The notes: generated from the sequence alone by a model not told the origin. A stretch of 64,000 nucleotides of DNA from Chitinophagaceae bacterium (GCA_019638475.1 JAHBTR010000002.1:124001-188000); one strand, 5' to 3'; counted from the stretch's first letter, positions 38,201 through 47,477 are shown. Translations and numbers: made by a program.

Positions 38201-41200
38201 TGATTATTTTGTGTAGGGTCAAAACCATTGCTTGCACCCCCTACACCTGTTATATGTGTGCCATAACCAGCATTAGGATTTGAATTGGTAGCTACATCTA
38301 CATTGTTTACACCTTCCATCCAGTTGTCTTTGATAGAAGTAGTTGTATTAACTGTAGGGGTTAACATTCTATAAGCTCTATTACCAGATGCACTGATATA
38401 TCTTTCTACTGTTACATTGCTTGCTCCTTCTAAAATACCTATTACTTTACCTATGCTGCCTGTACCACTTGCAGTAGATTGTACTGTAACAGACTGAGCA
38501 TTAAAGTTTACATAACCCGCTACTGTCAATGTTTTGGTTGGTGCAATTTTTAAAGTACTGGTAGCATTTAAAGTCATTTGATTGGCAGTAAAATCTGTAT
38601 CAAGTATTACATTGCTGCTATTAGGAATAACAACAATATTATTGCTACTTGGTGTTTTGCCACAATTACAATCCCAATTGGCAGCATCTGACCAATTACT
38701 ACCATCGCCACTACCTGTCCAAGTAAATGTCATAGGAAAACCTTGTATGGTTACATTATCTACTCTGTTAGTACCTCCTGATGCAACAGCTCCACCACCA
38801 ATACTTGATGTTCCAACCTGTACTATTCTAATATAAATACTTGTTTGGTTATTAAGAACAGTAACACTGCTTAAATCAAACGAATAGTTTGATTCAGGTT
38901 TAGGTGAGCCACTACTACTCCAATTATCATTGGTAAGTGCATAACCACCACCACCTAAATCAGTAAAGCTGCTGCCATCGGTACTGTATTGTACTTTAAA
39001 ATCTTTGGGACCAGTGCCACTACCTGTTTGGTCAAAGGAGAGTGTAATATTTTCATAACCATTGGTAGAAGTGGTAAACTGATAATAATCTCCTGCTGAC
39101 CAGTTATTAGAGCTGAAAGACTCTGTAGAGCCATTTCCTACTGGATTACTATATGCAACGCTACCTGAGCTATGTGGATTTGTAGCATCTCCTGTACCAA
39201 TTTCTGCTGCATGAGGACCGGCAGTTGTTGGTACAGTTGTTTCAAATGTCCATTGTGCCAATGTTTCTACAGCCAATACTACATCAAATTCATCACTGGT
39301 TATATCTGTAAATCCTGTAGATGCTGCTGTTAAAGTATTATTGATACCTGCATTGGTAAACTGTATATTATTGAAAGTAGCTATACCAGCAATAGCTGTT
39401 TTAGTAACTGGACTACCCGATAAAACTGAAGTACCATTTGCTGTAATTGCTACATCTCCTGTAAAGCCCAAATCTACATTTCCGTTTACATCTGTACCTT
39501 GTACAGTTACAGAAGGTGTCATTATAGTAGAAATAACTACATTGCTTGGTTGTTGCACAAACATTAATTTAGTTGCCACTACATCTATTACATTTTCTGC
39601 ATTATTAATAGTATTAATGGATGTGAAACTTGCAAAGCCCGAACTTGTACCATCATTTACTGCTGTAATATTTGATTGAGATAATTGAAATTGAAAATCA
39701 TCGCCATCATCATTTCCAGCACCTAATGTTTCGTTCAAAGAAATTCTAAGCGATAATATTACACTATCATTATCTGCTACTTCTATATTTAAACCACTAA
39801 ATATAAAACTATTGCCTGAAATAGTGGCTGTTGCCAACAATGTTGCTCCATCAAATAATGCTGCTGTTTTTACTGCTGTATTCCATGTTACAGCATTACC
39901 ACTACCTGCTGTAAACCTAATGGCAGAAACTTTGGTAGGCAATAAGTCTGCATCATTCATACTTGCTCCTCCATCTCTAATGGTTACTTGCCAAACTTGA
40001 ATGCCTGTACTTGATGTAAGTGGTGCAGCATCATTTATTAATGATGAAATACTTGCAGGCGATGAAGATGCAACTGCTACTACATCTGATGCACCGGAAG
40101 TAGTAGTTGCATTGGCTGTTGGTATAGAGCCTCCTGTATAATAATTTATGGTGGCGGCAATGCCCCCATCCCAATTAAAAGGTATCAATAAAAAATACCA
40201 AGTTTGGTCTGCTGTGGTGGTATAAGCTGTATTAGTTAAAATATCATGATATGGGTCGAACATAACTACTTTAGCACCATTGGGTCCTACATCTGCACCT
40301 GTACTGTATGCAGTGCCATCAGCAGGGTAATCTCCAGCTACAAATGCACTACTTTTTCTAAGTAATAAATAACCGGTAGCCGGTAAAGTATTTGCTGCAG
40401 AAAATGTTAGGATTATATGAGCAGCAGATATTGCAGTAGCTATAAATGATGCTGCATGTGCTGTGGGTTCTGTTGTTAAAGTATATTGAAAAGGTAAGGT
40501 TAGAGAAGATGAATAATTAATAACATCTCCACTTCCATTATATTCATACATATAAAAGCTATAAGAAGTAGCAGGGTTTAAATTTGTTATAGTAACACTA
40601 TTACCTGTACCTTTATACACTACTATATTGCCTGTGCCTGTAGTGCCATTGCCTGCATCTGTAAAGCTATTGCTGCTAAAAGCATAATCTGTTCCGTCTG
40701 TTGCTCCTACTTGGTTAGTGGTGCTTAATCTTGCTACTACTATTCTTCCATCACCATTGCCATTTGTCCAACTTAAAGAAATTGAATTATGTGTTGTTGT
40801 TGTAATTGCTAAAGCAGTTACAGGGGAAGGTTGTGTTACTAAAGTTGTCCTACTACCTATATTACCTGCTTCTATCTCTGTATTAAAATTTCTGGTATTG
40901 GTACTACCACTATACTCAAATACAGCTACATGATATACTGTATTGGGAGTAAGATTAGAAACTGTAACACTTGTTCCTGTATTAGAATACACTACATAAT
41001 TTCCTGTACCTATCTGTGTACCATTACCAAAACTTGCATTAGCAGTATAAACTGTACCTCCTATTGGAGCGGCATCTACTGCACTTCCTTGCTTTACCAA
41101 TACCAATCTTCCTGTACCACCACTGCCACTAAAGTTAATTTTAAAACCAGAAGCTGTTATATTTTCAAAACTAGTAAAACTTGCTTGTGTAGCTGGTGGG

Positions 41201-43152
41201 GTTGATAAAGTATAAGCAGAGGCTGTGCTTACAGAAGTTGTTTTATAATTATAAGTGCCGACACCTGAACCATTATAAGTATATACTCTGTAACTATATT
41301 CTGTACCAGCACTAAGACCTATATCTGTAAAATCATTTCCTGTGCCTTTATAAGCAACTATACTGTTACTACCTACAGTACCACCAACAGAATAATTAGT
41401 ACCGTCTGAAGGTGCTTCAGGTTGATTACCTCCTGCTCTTCTTACAACTAAATAGCCATCTGCAGTTACAGGAGTCCAACTTACATCTATTGAAGAAGTA
41501 GGGCTTCCAACATTTCTATCTGCACCCGGAGTTGGGGTTGTGAGAGGTTCTGCATATAAAATAGGAATACTAAAAGCATTTGATGTAATATCTGTAAGCC
41601 CCATAGCTGTAAAACTAATAGTAGCATTATTACTAATAGTAGAGCCAGAAGTATTGGTAGTTGTAAGGTTGGTAAAAGTAGCAGTGCTATTACCAATATT
41701 AATATTAATACTTTTTGTTCCTCCTAAAGTCCAAGTTCCTTCAACTGCTGTTGCATCAATAGTAGTGGTATTTGTGGCATTGGTAGTATTGCCATATTGG
41801 TCTTGAAGCACTACAACAGGCTGTGTAGCCAATGTGGTATTATTAACAGTTGCATGCCCTATGGGCTGTGTTGTAATACCTAATTTAGCAGGAGCACCTG
41901 CACCAATAGTTTGACTTACTGTAGCATCTGTATAGCCTGTGGCTTTTACTACAATGCTTTTTGTGCCAGATGTTTGTAATAAACCAGATGGGCTAGAAGC
42001 AGATGGTGTAAAAGTAATAGTACCGCTACTTACATTATAACCTGCTGTAAGTGTTGTGCCACCAACAGTAATACTTGTAATAGCACTACGCCAAGTAGCA
42101 TCATCTGTAAAAGTTACATCAAATGCTGCATCTACAGTAGCAGAGCCTGCTGCTGTGAGAGAAGGAGGAGTAGAGCCTGAGGAAGTTGTAGCTCCGTTCC
42201 CTGATGTTTCGGCTGAATAGTTGTATGCCTTATCAAAAGTATAAACTTTGTAATAATAAGTAGTTCCGGAAGTAAGATTGTTGCCATTATCATCATCAGT
42301 AAGTGAAGTGCCTGTGCCTATGTAAACAATAGTACCTGTTAAACTGCCTGTGCCATTTGTTGTAGTATTGCCTACTGCATAAATACCATTTTGGTTAGGG
42401 TCATTATCTGCATTTGGCGATGTTGCATATCTTACTACCATATAACCACCTCCATCTACACCACCACTTGCAGCACCCCAAGAAACATCTAAACTTGTTG
42501 TAGTTGCATTGCTTACTGTTACACTACCACTTGGTGAGTTGGGTGCTGTTTCGTCAACTGATGAAGCAACATAAATACATAAATCATCTATAAACATATC
42601 CCCTGCTGTGCCTCCACTAGGAACTCTCGTCATAACCACTCCCCACAGAGCATTATTTGTATTGGTTGTATTGGTAATTCCAGTTGGTGCATAAGTAACT
42701 TTTTCCCATGTATTAGCTGTTCCATTAGCATAAGTACCTGATAAACTTTCGGTAGTATTTCTATTAATTCCTTGTTGAGCTTCCTGATGAGTTGTATTAG
42801 CAACTCTTCTGTAATATTGAACAACCACACGTGATGTAGTTGAAACAGCAATATTAGGTGTATAAACTCTTCTGCCAGTATTTGAAGTATTTTGAATACG
42901 TAAAGCATTGCTTCCACTTCGCACAGTACCAGTTTCGTTTGCAATAGTTGTGCTACTATTATTCTTTGACCATTTGCCACTTTGAGCTACAGTATAAGTG
43001 GTGCTATTATCAATAGTAGCTGTTCCTTCAAAGCCTCCATCAAGCCCAAGATAACTTTGCCCCCACGCTTGTTGTGTAAAAAAGGTAGCAGCAAAAACTA
43101 ATACAGTAAAAAAAATTTTTGGTAAAAAAGGGTTTTGTCTAAATACTGTCAT
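35281..43152 (-). CDS. Giant multidomain surface protein, fibronectin type III repeats, T9SS type A sorting domain
   Basis: The 2623-residue protein opens with a signal peptide (about residues 1-32, ending QQAWGQ), an N-terminal beta-sandwich, at least five fibronectin type III-like repeats (hallmarks SLDVSWGAASGG, SSIDVSWTPVTADGYLVVRR, GFKINFSG, SISLSWTNGNGDGRIVVARL), Ig-like inserts, and a FTWTGSGDGSNWSDAANWDC (DCNCGKTP) domain. Two diverged copies of a ~400-residue module follow (roughly encoded by 37230-38425 and 35540-36735). The last 80 residues (LYPNPANKQVTIEL to NRMVEKLVKE) are the T9SS type A sorting domain, so the protein is exported by type IX secretion and attached to the surface. 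Adhesion or matrix role is inferred. A small gene with a PID-CTERM-like tail follows on the same strand. Confidence 0.92.
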   Translation of the reverse strand: MTVFRQNPFLPKIFFTVLVFAATFFTQQAWGQSYLGLDGGFEGTATIDNSTTYTVAQSGKWSKNNSSTTIANETGTVRSGSNALRIQNTSNTGRRVYTPNIAVSTTSRVVVQYYRRVANTTHQEAQQGINRNTTESLSGTYANGTANTWEKVTYAPTGITNTTNTNNALWGVVMTRVPSGGTAGDMFIDDLCIYVASSVDETAPNSPSGSVTVSNATTTSLDVSWGAASGGVDGGGYMVVRYATSPNADNDPNQNGIYAVGNTTTNGTGSLTGTIVYIGTGTSLTDDDNGNNLTSGTTYYYKVYTFDKAYNYSAETSGNGATTSSGSTPPSLTAAGSATVDAAFDVTFTDDATWRSAITSITVGGTTLTAGYNVSSGTITFTPSASSPSGLLQTSGTKSIVVKATGYTDATVSQTIGAGAPAKLGITTQPIGHATVNNTTLATQPVVVLQDQYGNTTNATNTTTIDATAVEGTWTLGGTKSININIGNSTATFTNLTTTNTSGSTISNNATISFTAMGLTDITSNAFSIPILYAEPLTTPTPGADRNVGSPTSSIDVSWTPVTADGYLVVRRAGGNQPEAPSDGTNYSVGGTVGSNSIVAYKGTGNDFTDIGLSAGTEYSYRVYTYNGSGVGTYNYKTTSVSTASAYTLSTPPATQASFTSFENITASGFKINFSGSGGTGRLVLVKQGSAVDAAPIGGTVYTANASFGNGTQIGTGNYVVYSNTGTSVTVSNLTPNTVYHVAVFEYSGSTNTRNFNTEIEAGNIGSRTTLVTQPSPVTALAITTTTHNSISLSWTNGNGDGRIVVARLSTTNQVGATDGTDYAFSSNSFTDAGNGTTGTGNIVVYKGTGNSVTITNLNPATSYSFYMYEYNGSGDVINYSSSLTLPFQYTLTTEPTAHAASFIATAISAAHIILTFSAANTLPATGYLLLRKSSAFVAGDYPADGTAYSTGADVGPNGAKVVMFDPYHDILTNTAYTTTADQTWYFLLIPFNWDGGIAATINYYTGGSIPTANATTTSGASDVVAVASSSPASISSLINDAAPLTSSTGIQVWQVTIRDGGASMNDADLLPTKVSAIRFTAGSGNAVTWNTAVKTAALFDGATLLATATISGNSFIFSGLNIEVADNDSVILSLRISLNETLGAGNDDGDDFQFQLSQSNITAVNDGTSSGFASFTSINTINNAENVIDVVATKLMFVQQPSNVVISTIMTPSVTVQGTDVNGNVDLGFTGDVAITANGTSVLSGSPVTKTAIAGIATFNNIQFTNAGINNTLTAASTGFTDITSDEFDVVLAVETLAQWTFETTVPTTAGPHAAEIGTGDATNPHSSGSVAYSNPVGNGSTESFSSNNWSAGDYYQFTTSTNGYENITLSFDQTGSGTGPKDFKVQYSTDGSSFTDLGGGGYALTNDNWSSSGSPKPESNYSFDLSSVTVLNNQTSIYIRIVQVGTSSIGGGAVASGGTNRVDNVTIQGFPMTFTWTGSGDGSNWSDAANWDCNCGKTPSSNNIVVIPNSSNVILDTDFTANQMTLNATSTLKIAPTKTLTVAGYVNFNAQSVTVQSTASGTGSIGKVIGILEGASNVTVERYISASGNRAYRMLTPTVNTTTSIKDNWMEGVNNVDVATNSNPNAGYGTHITGVGGASNGFDPTQNNQASLFNLIGNAWVAATNTSSTLNATTGYLLFVRGSRDNINTINTTTGSSNTTLRATGTLLTGTQTFSNLAADEFHFVTNPYASAIDWGSIYSNNSANFTKFAYIWDPNIGTRGGYVSVENNGTVSPSSDLNQYIQSGQAFFVKTLSDVNNTLTITENDKPIGENNIDAFRNASLVEKLGISLRFTANSKDVLADGVLARFANTYNNTVDENDATQIANWDEDVSLLRESKKLSIESRSAINNTDTLFVQIANLRAAQSSYRWVITPQNFESFRLQAFLEDNYTGLSSAISLSDTTIIPFTVNGNAASTAANRFKIVFVERQAFYSKANNLSANDLNSWSSTNDGSGISPTSFDIPALFVVQQGHTLHLNSHLDIPNGYVQIEQNAAINNIGTLSISHDIDNNGSIIGTGITELNGTTKQIISGVGSISNLSLNNISGATITQESKVSVLESYQPTAGILTTNNNLVLVSNEITTASITTGAASGNYLRGNVIVERFIPAKATRKWSFVASAVTQSIAQSWQQQIHITGAGNGGSVCPELAPNNNGFDATVTNTPSMYSYDASQTSGQRWIALNNTLTENLTAGKAFRVNIRGDRNLGCSLLDGTVNTVSAVTLQATGLINIENHNAGNFNISYPNTLADNYVFIGNPYPSAINFNTFRTDNSANIANNYAIYIPTNNAGVYTYWDANTQTFTGGTGYDDITGNEIVSGQAFFVQAKNIGNVTLTFTEEQKVNAHNTGYFKPKNYPEQIKINYLQNNIKVDEAIIRFVDDENISNTLFNSLDIPSMNSGTYISSLKDTKGMVVQTRNLTTLKQDEVWLNIGATASGTYQLNFSNFDNFANTDIYLTDHYTNTTQNIRENAVYEFSIDKDNVATKGVARFSISFNRTIQPEYVSNVIKLYPNPANKQVTIELPQTVDNNITYNIKVTDLAGKIIIQKRATDKTEKLNVNRLTAGTYIVEVIDNKGNRMVEKLVKE

Positions 43153-43301
43153 GTAATAGATGTTTTAATTAGTTATTGGTTTGTCAATTAAATGGTTGGG
43201 TATATTGGTCTTGGTATAGTATATTGGTGTAACAGTAAAAGTAAGAAACAATAATAATTAAATGTTATTATCTTTTTATTAATTTTTTCACATCCGAGTT
43301 A

Positions 43302-43333
43302 TTTCCCCTTCTTTGAAGGGGTTAGGGGTAGTT
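43302..43333. repeat. CCCCTTC...GAAGGGG intergenic repeat
   Basis: CCCCTTC and GAAGGGG form a perfect 7-bp hairpin with a TTT loop, followed by TTAGGGGTAG. The minus-strand text reads CTACCCCTAACCCCTTC, a string I associate with intergenic repeats in many Bacteroidota genomes. No second copy is in the window. Confidence 0.5.
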
Positions 43334-43387
43334 TTATGCTAAAATCTGAAAGGAGAAAAACTAAAAACTAAAAAAATCCGAAATCCT

Positions 43388-43423
43388 ATTATTCAGTCTG
43401 ACGGAACCATCTGACTGAATAAT
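43388..43423. repeat. Perfect 11-bp inverted repeat
   Basis: ATTATTCAGTC and GACTGAATAAT are perfect inverted arms around TGACGGAACCATCT, giving a stable stem-loop without a T tract. It could be a REP-like element or an operator. Confidence 0.6.
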
Positions 43424-43471
43424 GTGCTATGTTCTTTGTGAAAATTTGTATAAGATAAATGTTCGCCAAAT

Positions 43472-43505
43472 AAAAAAGCCCCCTTGTTGTAAATAGAGGC
43501 TTTGC
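43472..43505 (-). terminator. Probable terminator after the 172-residue gene
   Basis: On the minus strand AAAGCCTC pairs with GGGGCTTT (G-T wobbles) followed by TTTATTTGG, 25 bases past the stop. Confidence 0.6.
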
Positions 43506-43528
43506 TTACTGAATGTATAATAATATCA

Positions 43529-44047
43529 TTAGCGTATTAATTCCATTGATTCAAAGAACATGTTTCTATTATTAATATCGCCTTTAGCGGGTAAAATGCA
43601 CACAAAAACAAACATTTTGCTTCCCATAAATAAGCACTTGTAAAAAGATTTTTCTCCTTTTTCTTTATCCTCTCCAATAATATCATACATCACATAATTA
43701 TGCCACTTTACAACATTTGATTGTATAATTTCTGTTCCTGGTGTTTGACTTGAAAAACCTATTTTAAATTGTTCTAAAAATTCTTCTGTTTCTATCATAC
43801 CTGCAAGTGAGGCAGAATCTAAACCCATTTTTTCTAAGTCAGTTAATGATGCAGTTAAAAGTGTTCCATCATCATGCATAAATTTATAGCCCATCATACT
43901 TTCATCTATAGGAGCAGGTTCTTTAGGAAACTTAATTGATATTCTATTATCTAATTTTATTGTTACCCAATCTGTTTGGGCATTTGCATTAAGAGCAAAA
44001 ACGAAAGTACATAGCAAAAATGCTACTGAAGTAAATACTTTTTTCAT
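43529..44047 (-). CDS. Hypothetical secreted protein
   Basis: The 172-residue protein has a signal peptide (FLLCTFVFALNANAQ). The mature part has two halves with WVTIKLDNRISIKFPKEPAP and YKFMHDDGTLLTASLTDLEK, then VMYDIIGEDKEKGEKSFYKC and MFVFVCILPAKGDINNRNMF. The layout (FPxxP after strand one, final FESMELI) resembles small periplasmic proteins of uncharacterised families that contain a single alpha/beta domain. Function unknown. It is a single gene with its own terminator. Confidence 0.7.
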   Translation of the reverse strand: MKKVFTSVAFLLCTFVFALNANAQTDWVTIKLDNRISIKFPKEPAPIDESMMGYKFMHDDGTLLTASLTDLEKMGLDSASLAGMIETEEFLEQFKIGFSSQTPGTEIIQSNVVKWHNYVMYDIIGEDKEKGEKSFYKCLFMGSKMFVFVCILPAKGDINNRNMFFESMELIR

Positions 44048-44090
44048 ATTGTGTTATTGATTTATTTTTAGCAATATTATGTAATTGGTA

Positions 44091-44849
44091 TTACATAATT
44101 ACATAATTTCCTTCACTATTTACAGAAATAATGGGCAGTTGTTTGTTTTGTTCAAAATATTCCCAAACTTCTTTTAATTTTTCGGAGAATAAACGATATT
44201 CTTTATCATCTTCGGTAGCAAGTTTTAGTTTCTCAACACTTTTAGCTACATTATATCTTACAGGAAATATATGTACAGGTATAAAATCATCGCCATTGTG
44301 TTTGGCATAAGAACTAAGAATATAAATTTCTTCCATTGGTTTATCCATTACAGGAATACAGCCTACTGTAGTACAACTACCATGAATAAAAATATCACTA
44401 CCTGGTCTTGCAGAATCACTTAATAATAAGTCTGAAGCATTTGGATAATTTATTCCTAAACTCATGTGGTATTCACTTTTAGGATTAAAATTATTGATGT
44501 AATAAAATCCTTCAGGCACTTGATAATCTCCTTGCATTCTTTTAGGTCCAAGATTGCCACTTAATGCACATACTTTGTATGTTTTAAATAAGGTATATTT
44601 TTCTTTATTGCTATTTCTTACCCATATTTCTAACTGTGAATCATACTTAAAACTGCGTATATATAATTGTTTGGGGGGCCATTGTAAATTGGCTGCTTGA
44701 AATTGTTTTTTTAGTGTATCTTCTTTTGCTTTTAGTGCTTTATTAACTCTGGGAAATTTTTTTTGATAATCCATAAAAGAAGATTGTGCTATAACATTAT
44801 AACACCATGTTATCAAAATAAACAAAAATAAAATTTTTTTATTTTTCAT
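44091..44849 (-). CDS. L,D-transpeptidase (YkuD-type murein transpeptidase)
   Basis: The 252-residue protein has a signal peptide and a YkuD-fold core with the catalytic motif HGSCTTVGCIP (His156, catalytic Cys164). The supporting segments LYIRSFKYDSQLEIWVR and KRMQGDYQVPEGFYYINNFN are typical of the YafK-like subgroup. Such enzymes form 3-3 cross-links or hydrolyse lipoprotein-peptidoglycan links in the periplasm. A TAGCTTTG -7 box on the minus strand ends 5 bases before the ATG (leaderless layout). Confidence 0.9.
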   Translation of the reverse strand: MKNKKILFLFILITWCYNVIAQSSFMDYQKKFPRVNKALKAKEDTLKKQFQAANLQWPPKQLYIRSFKYDSQLEIWVRNSNKEKYTLFKTYKVCALSGNLGPKRMQGDYQVPEGFYYINNFNPKSEYHMSLGINYPNASDLLLSDSARPGSDIFIHGSCTTVGCIPVMDKPMEEIYILSSYAKHNGDDFIPVHIFPVRYNVAKSVEKLKLATEDDKEYRLFSEKLKEVWEYFEQNKQLPIISVNSEGNYVIM

Positions 44850-44854
44850 GCTTT

Positions 44855-44862
44855 CAAAGCTA
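44855..44862 (-). promoter_or_regulatory. -7 promoter box (TAGCTTTG), leaderless layout
   Basis: The minus strand reads TAGCTTTG followed by 5 bases and the L,D-transpeptidase ATG at 44849. Confidence 0.45.
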
Positions 44863-45065
44863 TACGTTAAACCAAAACATTTATAGCAATGTGTATTATA
44901 TTAATAGAAATAGGCAATTATTCACATCTGCTTTTTACAAACAAGGCAAAGTACTAACATTAGCAGCTTATTTTTTTTTAATAAAAACCTAAATTTTTGT
45001 TGAATGATTGGATATGATGACTATTATGTATTAATCATGTAACTTGGCACTAATTATACAGCATC

Positions 45066-46019
45066 ATGAAAGTATTTTTATTTATTGTATTTTCTGCTAT
45101 TACTACCACAGTATTAGCACAGCATTTAACTAATCAACATAAAAGTCAGTTATTTACAATAGAAAATGACATTAGACCTTATGCAGAAAAAATGATAATG
45201 GAAGAAGATGTAGTTGATAGATACAGAGCAGATAGTTTTTTTACAAAGGGTTTGGTAAAAGCCTTAAAAATACCTTATTCTTTTTATTACAATTTTGATT
45301 CTATTAATACTATTTCAAAATTATATGCACCCGATAGTAGTTTTAAAATTTTTACTTGGCAATTAGAAAAAGATTATAGCTCAGTAAGACAAAAAGGAGC
45401 TATACAAATAAATACAGCAGATGGCTCTTTAAAACTTTTTCCTCTTTTTGACGCTTCTGATGATACTGAAAACCCTGTAGATTCAATAAGAACTGCACAA
45501 AGATGGATTGGTGCTTTGTATTATAAAATTATTTTAACTACCTACAACAATAAAAAATATTATACACTTATTGGCTTAGATGAAAACAATGAAAAAAGTA
45601 ATAAAAAATGGATAGACGTTCTAACATTTGATAAATCAGGAAATCCATTATTTGGAGGAAGATATTTTCAATATCCAAATGATGAAATAAAACCCCAACA
45701 ACCAGCTTATAGATTTTGTATTGAATATAAAAAAGATGCACGTGCCAGAGTAACTTATGATGAAGAAATGGGCATCATTGTTTTTGACCATTTAATTAGC
45801 GAAGACAATAATCCTTCTCAAAGACAAACACTTATACCAGATGGCGATTTTGAAGGTTTTAGATGGGTAGATGCTCATTGGGTGTATGTGAATAGTTTAT
45901 TTGATTATAAAGTAGATATGACAGGTGTTGACCCCATTTTAGGCAATCCACCAGTACCAAAACCTATTACAGAAACAAAGCCTTCTAAGAAAAAACAAAA
46001 AAAAGAAGTTGATAAATGA
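45066..46019 (+). CDS. Hypothetical secreted protein
   Basis: The 317-residue protein has a signal peptide (FLFIVFSAITTTVLAQ), no membrane segment, and a mature region with FKIFTWQLEKDYSSVRQKGA, AQRWIGALYYKIILTTYNNK and YYTLIGLDENNEKSNKKWID followed by FDKSGNPLFGGRYF. It ends in a Lys/Pro-rich tail. I recall similar proteins from Chitinophagales but no known role. It precedes tyrS by a repeat-rich gap and is probably a separate transcription unit. Confidence 0.75.
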   Translation: MKVFLFIVFSAITTTVLAQHLTNQHKSQLFTIENDIRPYAEKMIMEEDVVDRYRADSFFTKGLVKALKIPYSFYYNFDSINTISKLYAPDSSFKIFTWQLEKDYSSVRQKGAIQINTADGSLKLFPLFDASDDTENPVDSIRTAQRWIGALYYKIILTTYNNKKYYTLIGLDENNEKSNKKWIDVLTFDKSGNPLFGGRYFQYPNDEIKPQQPAYRFCIEYKKDARARVTYDEEMGIIVFDHLISEDNNPSQRQTLIPDGDFEGFRWVDAHWVYVNSLFDYKVDMTGVDPILGNPPVPKPITETKPSKKKQKKEVDK

Positions 46020-46110
46020 TGAATGTTGAATCCTCAATCCCTAATTCCTAACTCCCAATCCCTAATTCCTAACTCCTAATCCCCAATTCCAAATTTTTGA
46101 ACCATTAACC
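46020..46110. repeat. Tandem short repeat, (A)ATCCCTAATTCCTAACTCC type
   Basis: Three near-identical units of about 20 bases (CAATCCCTAATTCCTAACTC repeated, then CTAATCCCCAATTCC) lie between the hypothetical gene and tyrS, followed by ACCATTAACCATTGACCATT. It does not encode protein and looks like slippage-prone intergenic sequence. Confidence 0.7.
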
Positions 46111-46160
46111 ATTGACCATTAATATTGTATATTTCACTAAAGTAATTTGCGTTAAAACTC

Positions 46161-46168
46161 TACATTTG
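46161..46168 (+). promoter_or_regulatory. -7 promoter box for tyrS (TACATTTG)
   Basis: TACATTTG is an exact -7 match 18 bases before the tyrS ATG at 46187. Confidence 0.5.
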
Positions 46169-46186
46169 CTCAAATAGTTTTTATTT

Positions 46187-47461
46187 ATGAATTTAATAGA
46201 AGAATTGCGTTGGCGTGGTATGATAGCAGATATAATGCCTGGCACTGAAGAACAATTATTAAAAGAAATGACAACTGGCTATGTAGGTTTTGACCCTACA
46301 GCAGAAAGCCTTCATATTGGTAGCCTTGTGCCTATTATTTTATTGGTGCATGTACAAAAAGCAGGACATAAACCAATGGCTTTAATTGGTGGTGCAACAG
46401 GTATGATAGGCGACCCAACTGGTAAAAGTGCAGAAAGAAATTTATTAGACGAAGCAACACTTACCAAAAATATTGTTGGCATAAAATCTCAATTAGAAAA
46501 ATTTTTATCGTTTGATGCTGATAAACCTAATGCAGCAGTGATGGTTAATAATTATGATTGGTTTAAACCAATTTCTTTCATAGATTTTTTGAGAGATGTA
46601 GGTAAGCATATTACTGTAAATTATATGATGTCTAAAGACAGTGTAAAGAAACGTATAGAAGGAGATACTGGTATTAGCTACACAGAGTTTGCTTATCAAT
46701 TAATGCAGGGCTATGATTACTATTGGTTATACAATAATATGAATTGTAAACTACAATTTGGAGGAAGTGACCAATGGGGTAATATGACTACTGGTGCAGA
46801 ATTGATTAGAAGAAAATGTGGTGGTGAGGCTTTTGTTTTTACTTGTCCTTTAATGACAAAAGCAGATGGAGGAAAATTTGGTAAAACAGAAAGTGGCAAT
46901 ATATGGCTTAGTGCAGAAAGAACTACTCCTTATCAGTTTTATCAATTTTGGTTAAATGTAAGTGATGCCGATGCAGAAAAATGGATTAAAATTTTTACTT
47001 TTTTATCTAAAGAAGTCATCAATAATTTGATAGCAGAGCATCATACAAACTCTGCTGCAAGATTGTTACAAAAAACATTGGCAAAAGAAGTAACCATTTT
47101 TGTTCATGGCGAAGATGAATATTTGAAAGCGGTAGAAACAACAGAAAAATTATTTGCCAATGCAAATGCACCTGCTGAAAGTTTAAGTATAGATGATTTA
47201 GAAAATATGGAAGGTGTACAAAAAATACATTTTGCCAAAGAAAAATTAACTACTGGTATTGATGTCATTTCTTTCTTGGCAGAAACAGGTATTTTTTCCA
47301 GTAAAGGAGAAGCCAGAAAAATGTTACAAAATGGAGGTGTTAGCATTAATAGAAAGAAAGTAGAAAATTTGCAACTGCTTATTCAAGAAAATATTTTATT
47401 ACATCAAAAATATGTATTGGTACAAAAGGGTAAAAAACATTATTACTTAGTAGTTTGCTGA
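46187..47461 (+). CDS. tyrS: Tyrosyl-tRNA synthetase
   Basis: The 424-residue class I synthetase has the HIGS motif at residues 43-46 (AESLHIGSLVPI), the tyrosine-binding loop around GYDYYWLYNNMNCKLQFGGSDQW, the KMSKS equivalent KFGKTESG (about 230) and a C-terminal S4-like RNA-binding region (GEARKMLQNGGVSINRKKV). It attaches tyrosine to tRNA-Tyr. Length is standard. Confidence 0.98.
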   Translation: MNLIEELRWRGMIADIMPGTEEQLLKEMTTGYVGFDPTAESLHIGSLVPIILLVHVQKAGHKPMALIGGATGMIGDPTGKSAERNLLDEATLTKNIVGIKSQLEKFLSFDADKPNAAVMVNNYDWFKPISFIDFLRDVGKHITVNYMMSKDSVKKRIEGDTGISYTEFAYQLMQGYDYYWLYNNMNCKLQFGGSDQWGNMTTGAELIRRKCGGEAFVFTCPLMTKADGGKFGKTESGNIWLSAERTTPYQFYQFWLNVSDADAEKWIKIFTFLSKEVINNLIAEHHTNSAARLLQKTLAKEVTIFVHGEDEYLKAVETTEKLFANANAPAESLSIDDLENMEGVQKIHFAKEKLTTGIDVISFLAETGIFSSKGEARKMLQNGGVSINRKKVENLQLLIQENILLHQKYVLVQKGKKHYYLVVC

Positions 47462-47477
47462 TAAAGAAAAAATATTT

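Larger units (their letters stand above)
43153..43528. other. Gene-free interval upstream of the giant surface protein
   Basis: This 376-base stretch has no credible reading frame. It contains a CCCCTTC-type inverted repeat near 43306-43322, a perfect 11-bp inverted repeat at 43388-43423 and a terminator at 43472-43505, listed separately. The bases next to 43152 should hold the promoter of the surface protein, but no exact TAnnTTTG box was seen. Confidence 0.6.

Noticed and set aside
36076..42980. Several antisense frames inside the giant adhesin gene, some rich in Cys/Ser/Val
   Set aside because: They arise from the Thr/Ser/Asn-rich codon pattern of the adhesin read backwards, and none has a start context or domain.
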